Shown here in pieces: positions 56,072 to 64,000 of a stretch of 64,000 nt of DNA (position 1 is its first letter; the number at the start of each line of letters is the position of its first letter). This DNA comes from Algoriphagus sp. (lineage in GTDB: Bacteria; Bacteroidota; Bacteroidia; Cytophagales; Cyclobacteriaceae), in the NCBI RefSeq assembly GCF_013373065.1, contig NZ_JABXIN010000015.1, positions 174,720-238,719 of the forward strand. Reading direction: 5' to 3'. The notes beneath the pieces were generated by a model. The model saw only the letters and a program-made list of their open reading frames with translations, was not told the origin of the DNA and made no database searches. The position numbers and the translations under genes are program-made.

Positions 56072-57145
56072 TTAGAATTTTACTCCAAATCGCTCACCCA
56101 AGCCTTTTAGATCTTCTACTACAGGTTGTAATAGTGGAATTCCCTCAGCTCTTCTGATAGCTTCTAATTCTCTCTCAGGATCTCCCGGGATCAATACTTT
56201 TTCATTCCCTTCGGTTGGTTTTGCAGATCGGAATCTTTTGATCCAATTGTCCATATTGGATTTGAATTCATCTGCTGGGCGGAAGGCATCCACGCGCATT
56301 GCACCAAAGAAATGGCCAATTCCCTCACCTACTGGATTGGGATCTGGTTCTAAAAAAGCAACAAATGGAGGAACCCAAGGCCCGTAGTTAGCGCCGGATA
56401 GAACTGCTGAAAAAATATCGACGATAGCTCCTAATGCATAACCTTTGTGTGATCCATGCTCTCGGTCACCGCCTAGTGGAAGCAAAGCACCTCCATCTTT
56501 CACTCCATTTGCTGAAGTTGTGGGATTTCCTTCTTTATCCTGAATCCATCCCCAAGGTGCATCTTTTCCTTTTCGTTGTAAAATCTCCAGCTTTCCATTT
56601 GCTGCTGTGGTCGTGGCCATATCTGCAATAAATGGAGGTTCTTCATTTGCGGGGATGGCAACTGAAATTGGATTTGTTCCCAAAAGTCGCTCTTTAGAAA
56701 AAGTTGGACTGACAAGCGGGCTGGCATTCGTTAGGGAAATACCGATCATATCGTGGTCCAAGGCCATCATGGCATGGTAGCCGGCGATGCCGTAATGATT
56801 AGAATTTTTGACAGAAACCCAGCCAGTGCCTGCTTTGCTTGCTTTTTCGATCGCCACATTCATGGCATAGGGAGCCACAACTAATCCTAAACCCCCATCT
56901 CCATCCACAACTGCCGTGGAAGGCGTTTCATGAACGATTTTGATGCTAGGATTTGCATTAATTCTACCCTTTTCCCAAAGCCGTACATAACCTGATAATC
57001 GAGCAACACCGTGACTGTCAACTCCCCGAAGATCAGCGGATAAAAGTACTTCGGCTCCTATCTGGGCATGTAATTCTGAGCAACCTAGTTTAAGTAAAAT
57101 ATCGTGCGTGAATTTGTACAGCTGATCGTAGGAATAGGTTTGCAT
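56072..57145 (-). CDS. Ldh-family (malate/L-lactate type 2) oxidoreductase
   Basis: A 357-residue NAD(P)-dependent dehydrogenase of the Ldh/YbiC family, not related to classical lactate dehydrogenase. Recognisable parts are 'LSADLRGVDSHGVARLSGYV', 'SNHYGIAGYHAMMALD', 'TNPISVAIPANEEPPFIADMATT' and 'GSHKGYALGAIVDIFSAVLSG' (landmarks). ATG at 57145 is preferred over a TTG two codons upstream. The substrate is a 2-hydroxy or keto acid of unknown identity. Confidence 0.87.
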   Translation of the reverse strand: MQTYSYDQLYKFTHDILLKLGCSELHAQIGAEVLLSADLRGVDSHGVARLSGYVRLWEKGRINANPSIKIVHETPSTAVVDGDGGLGLVVAPYAMNVAIEKASKAGTGWVSVKNSNHYGIAGYHAMMALDHDMIGISLTNASPLVSPTFSKERLLGTNPISVAIPANEEPPFIADMATTTAANGKLEILQRKGKDAPWGWIQDKEGNPTTSANGVKDGGALLPLGGDREHGSHKGYALGAIVDIFSAVLSGANYGPWVPPFVAFLEPDPNPVGEGIGHFFGAMRVDAFRPADEFKSNMDNWIKRFRSAKPTEGNEKVLIPGDPERELEAIRRAEGIPLLQPVVEDLKGLGERFGVKF

Positions 57146-57210
57146 GGCCAAATGGATGTTTGGTTGATGAAGTACAAAGATAAAAGTCTTTCGCTTTGAG
57201 GAGTCGAGGA

Positions 57211-58155
57211 TCAGGTGGTTTCTACCTGCTGCCGAAGTACCTCGGCAATTGCACCCTCCTTCAAGGCGTAGTGTGAACAGGTGATATTCTGAACAGGGAC
57301 ATATTTCAAAATGAAATCTATTAGCGAGGAGGCTACCACAATCATATCAACCCGCATCGGAATCATTCCTGGAATTTGAAGGCGTTCTTCTCGATTTTTA
57401 GAGAGCAAAAGTTGGTGGATTCGGTGGAATTCACTGGCAGGAAGTTCAAATACATGCTGACCAGTTAGTTTGCATTGAAGCATGGATTCGAAGTAAATAT
57501 CCGTCAGTGTATCAAAAGTCCCGGAAGCACCGACTAAGCTGCAAGGTTTATACTGATTGATAGCCTTCAATAGTGGTTGCAGTTTTTTCTCCAAATATTC
57601 ATGAAGACGCTGAAGCTCAGAAGTCAAAATCGGATCATGATGATGGAAAAGTTCGAGAAGACGTTGTCCGCCGATTTCAAAACTTCCTTTCCAATAAACA
57701 TCTTCAGAGTTACCAATAATAAATTCTACCGAACCCCCTCCGATGTCCATCATTAATTCGGTTTGGCCATTGAGGGATCCGGAAAGTTTGATACCTTCAT
57801 AAATTAGAAGGGCTTCCTCCTCTCCACTGATGACGTTGATGTCAATCCCGATTCGGTTTTTGACTTCTTGGACAAACTCCTGTCCATTCTTAGCATTTCT
57901 TACGGCACTGGTTGCGAAGGCAAATACCCGATCGATTTTTTCTCCATCAATCAGATTTTTGAAATGGGAAAGAGTATGATAGGCTCTTTTAAGCGCGTCA
58001 GGAGCAATATGGTCTTGGTTGATACCACCTTGCCCTAGTTTTACAGGAATTTTCTCCTTGTATAAAACCTTAAATCCGTCTTTAATTAACTCGACCAATA
58101 CCAAATGAAATGTATTGGTTCCCATGTCTATCACCGCTGCCTTACGCGTACTCAT
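57211..58155 (-). CDS. Ppx/GppA family exopolyphosphatase
   Basis: A 314-residue protein with the ASKHA ATP/phosphate-binding fold: phosphate 1 motif 'AVIDMGTNTFHLVLVE', 'FAFATSAVRNAKNG' and phosphate 2 motif 'MDIGGGSVEF'. Family members hydrolyse polyphosphate or pppGpp. At 314 residues it is the short two-domain type without the C-terminal HD-like domain of Escherichia coli Ppx. Which substrate it uses is unknown. Confidence 0.9.
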   Translation of the reverse strand: MSTRKAAVIDMGTNTFHLVLVELIKDGFKVLYKEKIPVKLGQGGINQDHIAPDALKRAYHTLSHFKNLIDGEKIDRVFAFATSAVRNAKNGQEFVQEVKNRIGIDINVISGEEEALLIYEGIKLSGSLNGQTELMMDIGGGSVEFIIGNSEDVYWKGSFEIGGQRLLELFHHHDPILTSELQRLHEYLEKKLQPLLKAINQYKPCSLVGASGTFDTLTDIYFESMLQCKLTGQHVFELPASEFHRIHQLLLSKNREERLQIPGMIPMRVDMIVVASSLIDFILKYVPVQNITCSHYALKEGAIAEVLRQQVETT

Positions 58156-58310
58156 ACTGCCAAAATTTTTGGATGGGCGAATATAGAAAGTTATTGTAAA
58201 ATCCAGAGTTCTTGTCGGTTAATTATTCCACTTGAACTTCTCTATCGCATCTCTATTTCGGATTGGTACCAGCTATCCAGTTGAATTTTTTTCCTCCTCC
58301 CAAAGCCTGT

Positions 58311-58318
58311 TATATTTG
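58311..58318 (+). promoter_or_regulatory. Possible -7 element of the carboxylase gene
   Basis: TATATTTG fits TAnnTTTG and lies 21 bases before the ATG at 58340. The nearest upstream TTG (58281-58283) is 27 bases away, longer than ideal, so confidence is limited. Confidence 0.35.
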
Positions 58319-58339
58319 GCTTTTGCAAATTCAAATTTT

Positions 58340-59923
58340 ATGGAAAATCAGAATAAACCCATCTATACCGGATCAACCAATCAAGAGAAATTAGATCTTT
58401 TGAGGAAAAAAAACGCCGAAGCCATGCTTGGTGGCGGAGAAGGTAGAATAGCGTCGCAACATAAAAAAGGAAAGTTGACAGCTCGTGAGCGGATCGAGCT
58501 TTTGCTGGATGAGGGGAGTTTTCAGGAGGTGGATCGATTTGTGATGCACCGAGCAAAGGATTTTGGATTAGATAAAGAGCACTACCTCGGTGATGGTGTG
58601 GTTACGGGTTATGGAGAAGTGAATGGTCGGTTAGTCTATGTTTATTCACAAGATTTCACAGTTTTTGGTGGTTCGCTTTCTGAAACCCATGCTGAGAAAA
58701 TCTGTAAAATCATGGATATGGCCATGAAAAACGGAGCTCCTGTCATCGGTTTGAATGATTCCGGTGGTGCTCGAATTCAGGAAGGAGTAAATTCCTTGGG
58801 AGGCTATGCGGATATTTTTTATCGAAATACGCTGGCTTCTGGAGTAGTTCCTCAAATTTCTGCTATCATGGGTCCTTGTGCCGGTGGGGCAGTGTACTCG
58901 CCAGCAATTACGGATTTCATCTTGATGGTGGAAAACACTTCCTATATGTTTGTGACAGGGCCGAATGTGGTAAAAACTGTTACCCAAGAGACTGTTACTG
59001 CAGAAGAACTGGGAGGGGCTTCTGCACATAGCACCAAGTCGGGGGTTACACATTTTGCCTGTAAAAATGAAGTGGAATGTATACGGCACATTAAAGCCTT
59101 GTTAAGCTATATCCCTCAAAATTGTGAAGATATTGCTCCAATTTATCCCTATGAATTAAAGGCCGATGAAAGCCGGAAGGAATTGGATTCGATTGTGCCT
59201 GAGAACCCGAACCATCCCTATGATATTCGAGATGTAGTGAATGGGATTGTAGATGCGGATTCTTTTCTGGAAGTACATGAAAACTATGCGGATAATATTG
59301 TTGTAGGCTTCGCTCGAATCGCAGGTCGAAGCATTGGTATAGTAGGCAATCAGCCACAATCCATGGCTGGAGTTTTGGATAATCATGCATCCATCAAGGC
59401 AGCTCGTTTTGTTCGTTTCTGCGATAGCTTCAATGTGCCTTTATTGGTATTGGTCGATGTGCCAGGATTCTTGCCTGGAACAGACCAAGAATGGAATGGT
59501 ATCATCACCAATGGCGCAAAATTGTTATATGCATTTTCGGAGGCTACCGTTCCGAGAGTAACTGTCATCACGCGTAAAGCCTATGGAGGAGCTTATGATG
59601 TAATGAATTCAAAGCATATCGGGGCAGACATGAATTTCGCTTGGCCCACAGCAGAAATCGCAGTGATGGGAGCAAAGGGAGCCTCTGAAATTATTTTCAG
59701 AAAAGAAATTGCAGCCGCTGAAGATCCAGAGGCTAAGCTTCAGGAAAAAGTCGACGAGTATACTGCGAAATTTGCCAATCCATACAGGGCAGCACACAGG
59801 GGCTTTATTGATGAGGTGATTGAGCCTTCTGAAACCCGAATCAAATTGATCAAAGCTTTTAAAATGCTTGAGAATAAGGTGGACAAACTACCTAGGAAGA
59901 AGCATGGGAATATTCCGCTTTAG
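58340..59923 (+). CDS. Acyl-CoA carboxylase, carboxyltransferase (beta) subunit
   Basis: A 527-residue carboxyltransferase of the propionyl-CoA/methylmalonyl-CoA type. The N- and C-terminal crotonase-fold halves show '[20 protein letters not shown]', '[11 protein letters not shown]', '[15 protein letters not shown]' and '[17 protein letters not shown]' (landmarks). The start at 58340 ('MENQNKP') is preferred because the upstream 36 codons look like leader DNA and hold the -7 candidate. The enzyme moves CO2 from biotin to propionyl-CoA or a relative. The biotin carboxylase subunit is not in the window. Confidence 0.92.
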   Translation: MENQNKPIYTGSTNQEKLDLLRKKNAEAMLGGGEGRIASQHKKGKLTARERIELLLDEGSFQEVDRFVMHRAKDFGLDKEHYLGDGVVTGYGEVNGRLVYVYSQDFTVFGGSLSETHAEKICKIMDMAMKNGAPVIGLNDSGGARIQEGVNSLGGYADIFYRNTLASGVVPQISAIMGPCAGGAVYSPAITDFILMVENTSYMFVTGPNVVKTVTQETVTAEELGGASAHSTKSGVTHFACKNEVECIRHIKALLSYIPQNCEDIAPIYPYELKADESRKELDSIVPENPNHPYDIRDVVNGIVDADSFLEVHENYADNIVVGFARIAGRSIGIVGNQPQSMAGVLDNHASIKAARFVRFCDSFNVPLLVLVDVPGFLPGTDQEWNGIITNGAKLLYAFSEATVPRVTVITRKAYGGAYDVMNSKHIGADMNFAWPTAEIAVMGAKGASEIIFRKEIAAAEDPEAKLQEKVDEYTAKFANPYRAAHRGFIDEVIEPSETRIKLIKAFKMLENKVDKLPRKKHGNIPL

Positions 59924-59932
59924 TCAATGGTT

Positions 59933-60364
59933 TATAGACTATGGTCCATAGCTGGATAATTCATAATTTTATGAATGGCTTTTAAATTTGAGAAACTTAA
60001 AGTTTGGCAGAAGGCTATAGACTTAAATGACATGGTTTTTCAATTTTCTTCAAAATTTCCTCAAGAGGAAAAATTCAATCTAACTTCTCAAATTCGAAGA
60101 CCATCTGATTCTGTTGCCCTAAATATTGCTGAGGGGAGTACAAGTCAATCTAATGCTGAATTTTCAAGGTTTTTAGGTTATGCAATCAGGTCAATAGTTG
60201 AGGTGGTTTGTGCTTTATTTATCGCGAAAAGAAGAAGTTATTTATCTGATGATCAATTTCAAGAAGCATATTCAAAAAGTGAGGAATTGGTAAAAATGAT
60301 ACAAACTTTAAAGCAACGTTTAAAATAGAAAAGTCTATGGGCTATGGTCTATCGGCTATCGACT
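59933..60364. repeat. ctatggtc repeats flanking the four-helix-bundle gene
   Basis: Left of the gene is the palindrome ctatggtccatag (59939-59951). Right of it (60332-60364) comes agtctatgggctatggtcta followed by tcggctatcgact, which has several near-copies of the same word. An exact direct repeat ctatggtc occurs at 59939 and 60343. Similar words bracketing this family of genes would suggest a mobile cassette; with one copy here it is only suggestive. Confidence 0.45.
59975..60328 (+). CDS. Four-helix-bundle (S23/bAvd-like) protein
   Basis: A 117-residue all-alpha protein of the four-helix-bundle family often called S23 or intervening-sequence protein. Recognisable are 'FEKLKVWQKAIDLNDMVF', 'LTSQIRRPSDSVALNIAEG' and 'SRFLGYAIRSIVEV' (landmarks). 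The wider family includes the accessory protein of diversity-generating retroelements, but no reverse transcriptase is near. It stands alone between two housekeeping genes and is flanked by ctatggtc-type repeats, so it looks like an inserted cassette. Confidence 0.85.
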   Translation: MAFKFEKLKVWQKAIDLNDMVFQFSSKFPQEEKFNLTSQIRRPSDSVALNIAEGSTSQSNAEFSRFLGYAIRSIVEVVCALFIAKRRSYLSDDQFQEAYSKSEELVKMIQTLKQRLK

Positions 60365-60375
60365 AAATTAATAAC

Positions 60376-61443
60376 ATGAAACCAGAAAAAGAATTTCTAT
60401 ACAAATACCTTAATAATGCCTCGCCAACAGGTTTTGAGGCTTCAGGTCAACAAATATGGTTGGATTACATCAAACCCTATGTAGATTCCTATTTCACGGA
60501 CAATTATGGTACAGCAGTAGGTGTAATCAATCCAGATTCTAAATACAAGTTTGTAATCGAAGCTCATGCGGATGAGATTAGCTGGTTTGTCAACTACATC
60601 AAAGATGATGGCTATATCTATGTTCGCAGAAATGGTGGGTCTGACCATATGATCGCACCTTCCATGCGAGTAAATATCCATACAGACAAAGGGATTGTCC
60701 CTGGAGTTTTTGGGTGGCCCGCTATTCATGTGAGGAAGGAAGGAAAAGAAGATGCACCGACCTTAGATAATATTTTTATAGATGTAGGGGCTCGTTCTAA
60801 ACAAGAGGTAGAGGAAATGGGGATCCATGTGGGTTGTGTGATCACCTTTAAGGATGAATTGATCGAGTTAAATGAAAAATTTTACGCTGGTCGGGCACTT
60901 GACAACCGAATTGGAGGGTACATGATTGCTCAGGTTGCTCGAAAAATCAAAGAATCAGGAAAGGAACTTCCATTCGGATTGTACATTGTAAATGCAGTAC
61001 AGGAAGAAATCGGATTAAGAGGTGCGCAAATGATTGCTCATCGAATCAAGCCAAATGCAGCCATCATTACAGATGTTTGCCACGACACCACTTCACCGAT
61101 GTATAATAAAATCAGTAGCGGAGATCAGGTGGCAGGAAAAGGTCCTGTTTTGACTTACGGAGCTTCGGTTCACAAAAAACTTTTGGATCAAATCATTGAA
61201 ACAGCTAAAAAGAAAGATATTCCTTTCCAACGATCTGCTGCATCAAGAGTTACAGGTACGGATACAGATGCATTTGCATATTCAAACGAAGGAGTTCCTT
61301 CTGCACTGATTTCCCTTCCATTGAAATATATGCATACTACAGTGGAAACTGCGAGCAAGGAAGATATCGAGCAGGTAATCCAATTGATGTTTGAATTTTT
61401 GATGGATTTTGATCCGGAATTTGACTTCAGATATATTAGTTAA
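60376..61443 (+). CDS. M42 family metallopeptidase
   Basis: A 355-residue zinc/cobalt aminopeptidase of the M42 (FrvX/glutamyl aminopeptidase) family. Metal and catalytic residues lie in 'EAHADEISW', 'RALDNRIGGYM', 'AVQEEIGLRGAQM', 'ITDVCHD' and the terminal 'YMHTTVETAS'. These enzymes form large cytoplasmic shells that trim peptides. It is separated from the four-helix-bundle gene by the repeat region and is probably transcribed alone. Confidence 0.93.
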   Translation: MKPEKEFLYKYLNNASPTGFEASGQQIWLDYIKPYVDSYFTDNYGTAVGVINPDSKYKFVIEAHADEISWFVNYIKDDGYIYVRRNGGSDHMIAPSMRVNIHTDKGIVPGVFGWPAIHVRKEGKEDAPTLDNIFIDVGARSKQEVEEMGIHVGCVITFKDELIELNEKFYAGRALDNRIGGYMIAQVARKIKESGKELPFGLYIVNAVQEEIGLRGAQMIAHRIKPNAAIITDVCHDTTSPMYNKISSGDQVAGKGPVLTYGASVHKKLLDQIIETAKKKDIPFQRSAASRVTGTDTDAFAYSNEGVPSALISLPLKYMHTTVETASKEDIEQVIQLMFEFLMDFDPEFDFRYIS

Positions 61444-61449
61444 TTGTGT

Positions 61450-61505
61450 ATTGGTTATTAGTTCATTGGGATAGTGCTAGCTTTTACCGATAACTAATAA
61501 CCAAT
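61450..61505. repeat. Long inverted repeat between the peptidase and BtuF-like genes
   Basis: attggttattagtt (61450-61463) and aactaataaccaat (61492-61505) are 14-bp perfect inverted copies separated by 28 bases. No T run follows the second arm beyond 'aacttttt', so it could act as a weak terminator for the peptidase gene or be a dispersed repeat. Confidence 0.55.
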
Positions 61506-61517
61506 AACTTTTTCATT

Positions 61518-62279
61518 ATGTATTTCACCGATCAACTCAATAGAACGGTTTTTCTTTCTAGTCCGCCTAAACGAATCATTTCCTTGGTTCCATCACAAAC
61601 AGAATTACTGGTAGATTTGGGCTTGGAGGATCGATTGGTCGGGGTGACCAAATTTTGTGTACATCCTGATCATATCAGAAAGACCAAAAAAATCATTGGT
61701 GGTACCAAAACCTATCATTTTGATCGGATTGATTCTTTGAAGCCAGATTTAATTATTGGCAATAAAGAAGAAAATGAGCAATCAGGCATTGAAAAACTTG
61801 CTGAACACTATCGAGTCTGGATAAGTGATGTGAAGACTCTTTCTGATGCTATAACTATGATTGAGGAAATAGGTAAATTGACAGATACCCAATCTGAAGC
61901 CACCAAGATTTTAAGCCGTTTGGACAATGATTTTAAGAGTCCAAGCCCCAAAAAAGGAACAGCGGTCTATTTAATTTGGAATAAACCGATCATGGTTGCA
62001 GGAAAGGATACATTCATAGATGAAATGCTTCATTGGGCTGGGTTTGAAAATTTGATTCTTGAAAACCGTTATCCTGAAATTACCTTGTCTAGGCTTAGTG
62101 ATTTAGCACCAGAATATCTGCTATTGAGTTCTGAGCCTTTTCCTTTTAAACAGAAACATGTCGATGAATTTAGGCGAGCTCTTCCAAATACTAGAGTGAA
62201 ACTTGTGGATGGAGAGTTGTTTTCCTGGTATGGGTCCCGTCTACTTAATAGCATGTCCTACTTTCAAACGCTATTTTGA
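61518..62279 (+). CDS. BtuF-like helical-backbone metal receptor protein
   Basis: A 253-residue substrate-binding protein of the BtuF/FepB (helical backbone) class: 'RIISLVPSQTELLVDLGLEDRLVGVTKFC' and 'IDSLKPDLIIGNKEENE' in the first lobe, 'MLHWAGFENLI' and 'YLLLSSEPFPFKQKH' in the second (landmarks). Relatives bind cobalamin or siderophores for an ABC importer. It shows no signal peptide (MYFTDQLNRT) and no transporter genes are adjacent, which is odd for a periplasmic binding protein. A cytoplasmic or unusual role is possible. Confidence 0.82.
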   Translation: MYFTDQLNRTVFLSSPPKRIISLVPSQTELLVDLGLEDRLVGVTKFCVHPDHIRKTKKIIGGTKTYHFDRIDSLKPDLIIGNKEENEQSGIEKLAEHYRVWISDVKTLSDAITMIEEIGKLTDTQSEATKILSRLDNDFKSPSPKKGTAVYLIWNKPIMVAGKDTFIDEMLHWAGFENLILENRYPEITLSRLSDLAPEYLLLSSEPFPFKQKHVDEFRRALPNTRVKLVDGELFSWYGSRLLNSMSYFQTLF

Positions 62280-62465
62280 TTTTCCCACAATTCGCCACTT
62301 ATAAAAATTTGAAAATTATACCGAGTCTTTTTTAAAATTTTCAATTAACTTTTCTGCCTCAATACCCAGTCAAGCCCAAAATTCTTAAAGCATAAAAACC
62401 ATTATTTCGTACCTTCAGGTGCAAATGATGAAGCAAGAATTTTGATTCCTTAAAATCACAATAAA

Positions 62466-63236
62466 ATGAAAAAAAGAAATTTAATCTGGGTGGCTTTATT
62501 TGCTACCGTATGGTCCTGCGGGCCAAAAACAGAGAATGCAGAAGATGTTGAAATCGTAGAAGAAGTAGTTGTTCCTGATAATTCACTGACAGAAGAAGAA
62601 AAATCGGAAGGTTGGATGCTACTTTTCGATGGGCAATCTATGGAAGGGTGGCGTGCCTTTAATGGTGATAGTACTCCTCCGAATTGGATTATTGAGGATG
62701 GTGCCATGAAAGGATTAGGGGCAACCGGAGGAAGTGATATTGGTGGAGATATTGTTTTTGGTCCAATGGAATTTGAAGAATTCGAAATGGAGTTTACCTG
62801 GAAGATCTCTCCCGGCGGAAATAGTGGCGTGTTTTATCATGTAGTGGAAGGTCCAGATTATAAAGCGCCTTATTATACAGGTCCAGAATATCAAGTAATT
62901 GATCAAATAGGGTTTGCTGACCCCTTGGAGCCTTGGCAGTCTTTGGCTGCAGATTATGCCATGTATGAACCAGACTTAGAAGGAGAAGGGGTTGTTAAGC
63001 CTGCTGGTGAATGGAATGTTTCCCGAATTATTTTCACTGAAGAAGGAGCAAGCTACTGGTTGAATGGAAAGAAGACTGTTGAGTTTGTTCCCTACTCTGA
63101 AGATTGGACGGCGAGAAGAAATTCAGGTAAGTGGAATGATTTTCCAGATTACAAAATTGCAAAAAAAGGGTTGATCGCTTTGCAGGATCACGGAGACCCA
63201 GTTTGGTTTAAGAATATTAAAATTAGAACACGATGA
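62466..63236 (+). CDS. DUF1080 lipoprotein (256 aa)
   Basis: A lipobox ('ATVWSC', Cys18) gives a lipoprotein with an acidic linker rich in Glu/Asp/Val (residues 19-45). A DUF1080 domain follows ('GWMLLFDGQSMEGWRAF', 'GNSGVFYHVVEG', 'LIALQDHGDPVWFKNIKIR'). It is longer than the other two copies because of a loop around 'PYYTGPEYQVIDQ'. It overlaps the next DUF1080 gene by ATGA, so the two are translated together. Enzymatic activity as a keto-glycoside hydrolase is a family inference. Confidence 0.9.
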   Translation: MKKRNLIWVALFATVWSCGPKTENAEDVEIVEEVVVPDNSLTEEEKSEGWMLLFDGQSMEGWRAFNGDSTPPNWIIEDGAMKGLGATGGSDIGGDIVFGPMEFEEFEMEFTWKISPGGNSGVFYHVVEGPDYKAPYYTGPEYQVIDQIGFADPLEPWQSLAADYAMYEPDLEGEGVVKPAGEWNVSRIIFTEEGASYWLNGKKTVEFVPYSEDWTARRNSGKWNDFPDYKIAKKGLIALQDHGDPVWFKNIKIRTR

Positions 63237-63832
63237 AAAAGTTATTAATCACAGCCGTTTTTTTGGCAGCCATCCAAGTAGTTTCTTTTGCTCAGAAAAA
63301 ACAAAAGCTTTTTAACGGAAAAGATCTTGAGGGATGGGTTATTTATGGTACAGAGAAGTGGTATGTGGAAGATGGATTGCTTGTTTCTGAAAGTGGGCCT
63401 GATAAGGGATACGGGTATCTGGGCACTGAGAAAAACTTTGATGATTTTGAAATTACATTAGAATTCAAGCAAGAAGCTAATGGGAACAGTGGTGTTTTCA
63501 TTCGTTCTACAGTTGACGGAACCAAAGTTTCCGGATGGCAAGTGGAGGTAGCACCTCCCGGAAATGATACTGGAGGTATTTATGAGTCTTATGGAAGGGG
63601 TTGGTTGATCAAGCCGGAACCAGAAAAAGATTCTGCCTTGAAGTTTGGAGAATGGAATAAAATGCGAATTGTTGTTAAGGGTGACAATGTGACGTCCTAT
63701 TTGAATGGAGTGGAGATGGTGAATTTCTCAGATGAGAAGATTGGAGAAGGAAAAGGAGGTGTTTTGCTTCAAATTCATGATGGTGGAGGGATTAAAGTCT
63801 ATTGGCGAAATATTGTTCTGAAGGAGCTTTAA
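63233..63832 (+). CDS. DUF1080 secreted protein (199 aa)
   Basis: A signal peptide (residues 1-20, ending 'VVSFAQ') precedes one DUF1080 domain ('KLFNGKDLEGWVIYG', 'GNSGVFIRSTVDG', 'GGVLLQIHDGGGIKVYWRNIVLKEL'; landmarks). It is the second gene of a translationally coupled pair; the first is anchored as a lipoprotein and this one is free in the periplasm. It differs from the copy at 4685 although the length is similar. Confidence 0.9.
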   Translation: MKKLLITAVFLAAIQVVSFAQKKQKLFNGKDLEGWVIYGTEKWYVEDGLLVSESGPDKGYGYLGTEKNFDDFEITLEFKQEANGNSGVFIRSTVDGTKVSGWQVEVAPPGNDTGGIYESYGRGWLIKPEPEKDSALKFGEWNKMRIVVKGDNVTSYLNGVEMVNFSDEKIGEGKGGVLLQIHDGGGIKVYWRNIVLKEL

Positions 63833-63848
63833 AATTCGAAATCTTTCG

Positions 63849-63893
63849 AAATTTCCCCTCTTGAAACTAGTTTTTGGGAGGGGAAAATTTTTT
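63849..63893 (+). terminator. Intrinsic terminator after the DUF1080 pair
   Basis: ttcccctc (63853-63860) pairs with gaggggaa (63878-63885), extended by aaat/attt with one bulged A, and runs into six T residues (63888-63893). It lies 17 bases after the stop at 63832. Confidence 0.82.
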
Positions 63894-64000
63894 ATAGGGT
63901 TTCAAACTTCATTATCAGCGTTTTAGGAATTGAGAAAAAAAAAGGTTGAGAATTATGCTTGCCAGGAGGAAAAAACCTCCGATATTTGTGGTCCCGAAAG
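63894..64000. other. Window end, no feature seen
   Basis: The last 107 bases follow the terminator and hold no recognisable gene or repeat; a new gene probably begins beyond the window. Confidence 0.4.

Noticed and set aside
61444..61517. A possible cobalamin riboswitch before the BtuF-like gene
   Set aside because: Only 74 bases, mostly the inverted repeat; no B12-box sequence was seen.

Overview
The window is ordinary bacterial chromosome from a member of the Bacteroidota. It is most likely a cytophagal bacterium of the Cyclobacteriaceae/Algoriphagus type; this is inferred from gene content, not from a marker gene. Reasons: a Na+-translocating NQR complex, many secreted proteins and lipoproteins typical of the phylum (three DUF1080 proteins, DUF5723, an E1 alpha/beta fusion), starts mostly without a Shine-Dalgarno sequence, and promoter-like TTG/TAnnTTTG elements. 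No rRNA, tRNA, IS element, prophage or CRISPR array was found.

Layout. 1-4.6 kb: nqrA (5' end cut by the window) to nqrE, closed by a terminator, with no nqrF. 4.7-9.3 kb: secreted DUF1080 protein, DUF502 membrane protein, and on the minus strand a PD40 propeller protein, selD-selU (selenium modification of tRNA) and trxA. 9.4-16.3 kb, minus: dnaE carrying its own N-terminal proofreading exonuclease, then the overlapping set GT2 glycosyltransferase - ECF sigma factor - rsmG. 16.4-19.5 kb, plus: tgt, an LptF/LptG-type permease and an EamA transporter. 19.5-20.9 kb, minus: ispE followed by a MazF/PemK toxin-antitoxin pair. 20.9-32.6 kb, plus: a complete branched-chain amino acid operon (ilvD-ilvB-ilvN-ilvC-leuA-leuC-leuD-cimA-leuB) behind a leader peptide and attenuator. 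32.6-40.1 kb, minus: three secreted proteins or lipoproteins, a repeat-bearing spacer, and sbcC-sbcD. 40.2-42.2 kb: an AT-rich stretch with a small secreted peptide and a propeller-like lipoprotein. 42.2-49.5 kb: an RND efflux set with one adaptor and two permeases. 49.5-58.2 kb, mostly minus: two outer-membrane proteins, a 2-oxoacid dehydrogenase E1 fusion, a broken lipoprotein gene (plus), Gfo/Idh/MocA and Ldh-family oxidoreductases, and a Ppx/GppA phosphatase. 58.3-63.9 kb, plus: acyl-CoA carboxylase beta chain, four-helix-bundle protein, M42 peptidase, BtuF-like protein, and two overlapping DUF1080 genes.

The most informative region is the ilv-leu operon. A 16-codon leader, half of it Val/Leu/Ile, ends four bases before three mutually exclusive pairing segments, the last followed by a T run. 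This is a textbook ribosome-dependent attenuator. The operon lacks ilvA but carries a second LeuA-like enzyme that looks like the Leptospira-type (R)-citramalate synthase, with its hydrophobic pyruvate pocket kept. With LeuCD and LeuB in the same transcript, the operon could make 2-oxobutyrate, and so isoleucine, from pyruvate without threonine.

Other points worth a look: a queuine tRNA-ribosyltransferase without its three zinc cysteines, the missing nqrF, a perfect palindrome over the toxin-antitoxin start, a small-peptide/propeller pair in AT-rich DNA, and a lipoprotein gene broken by a stop and a frameshift.
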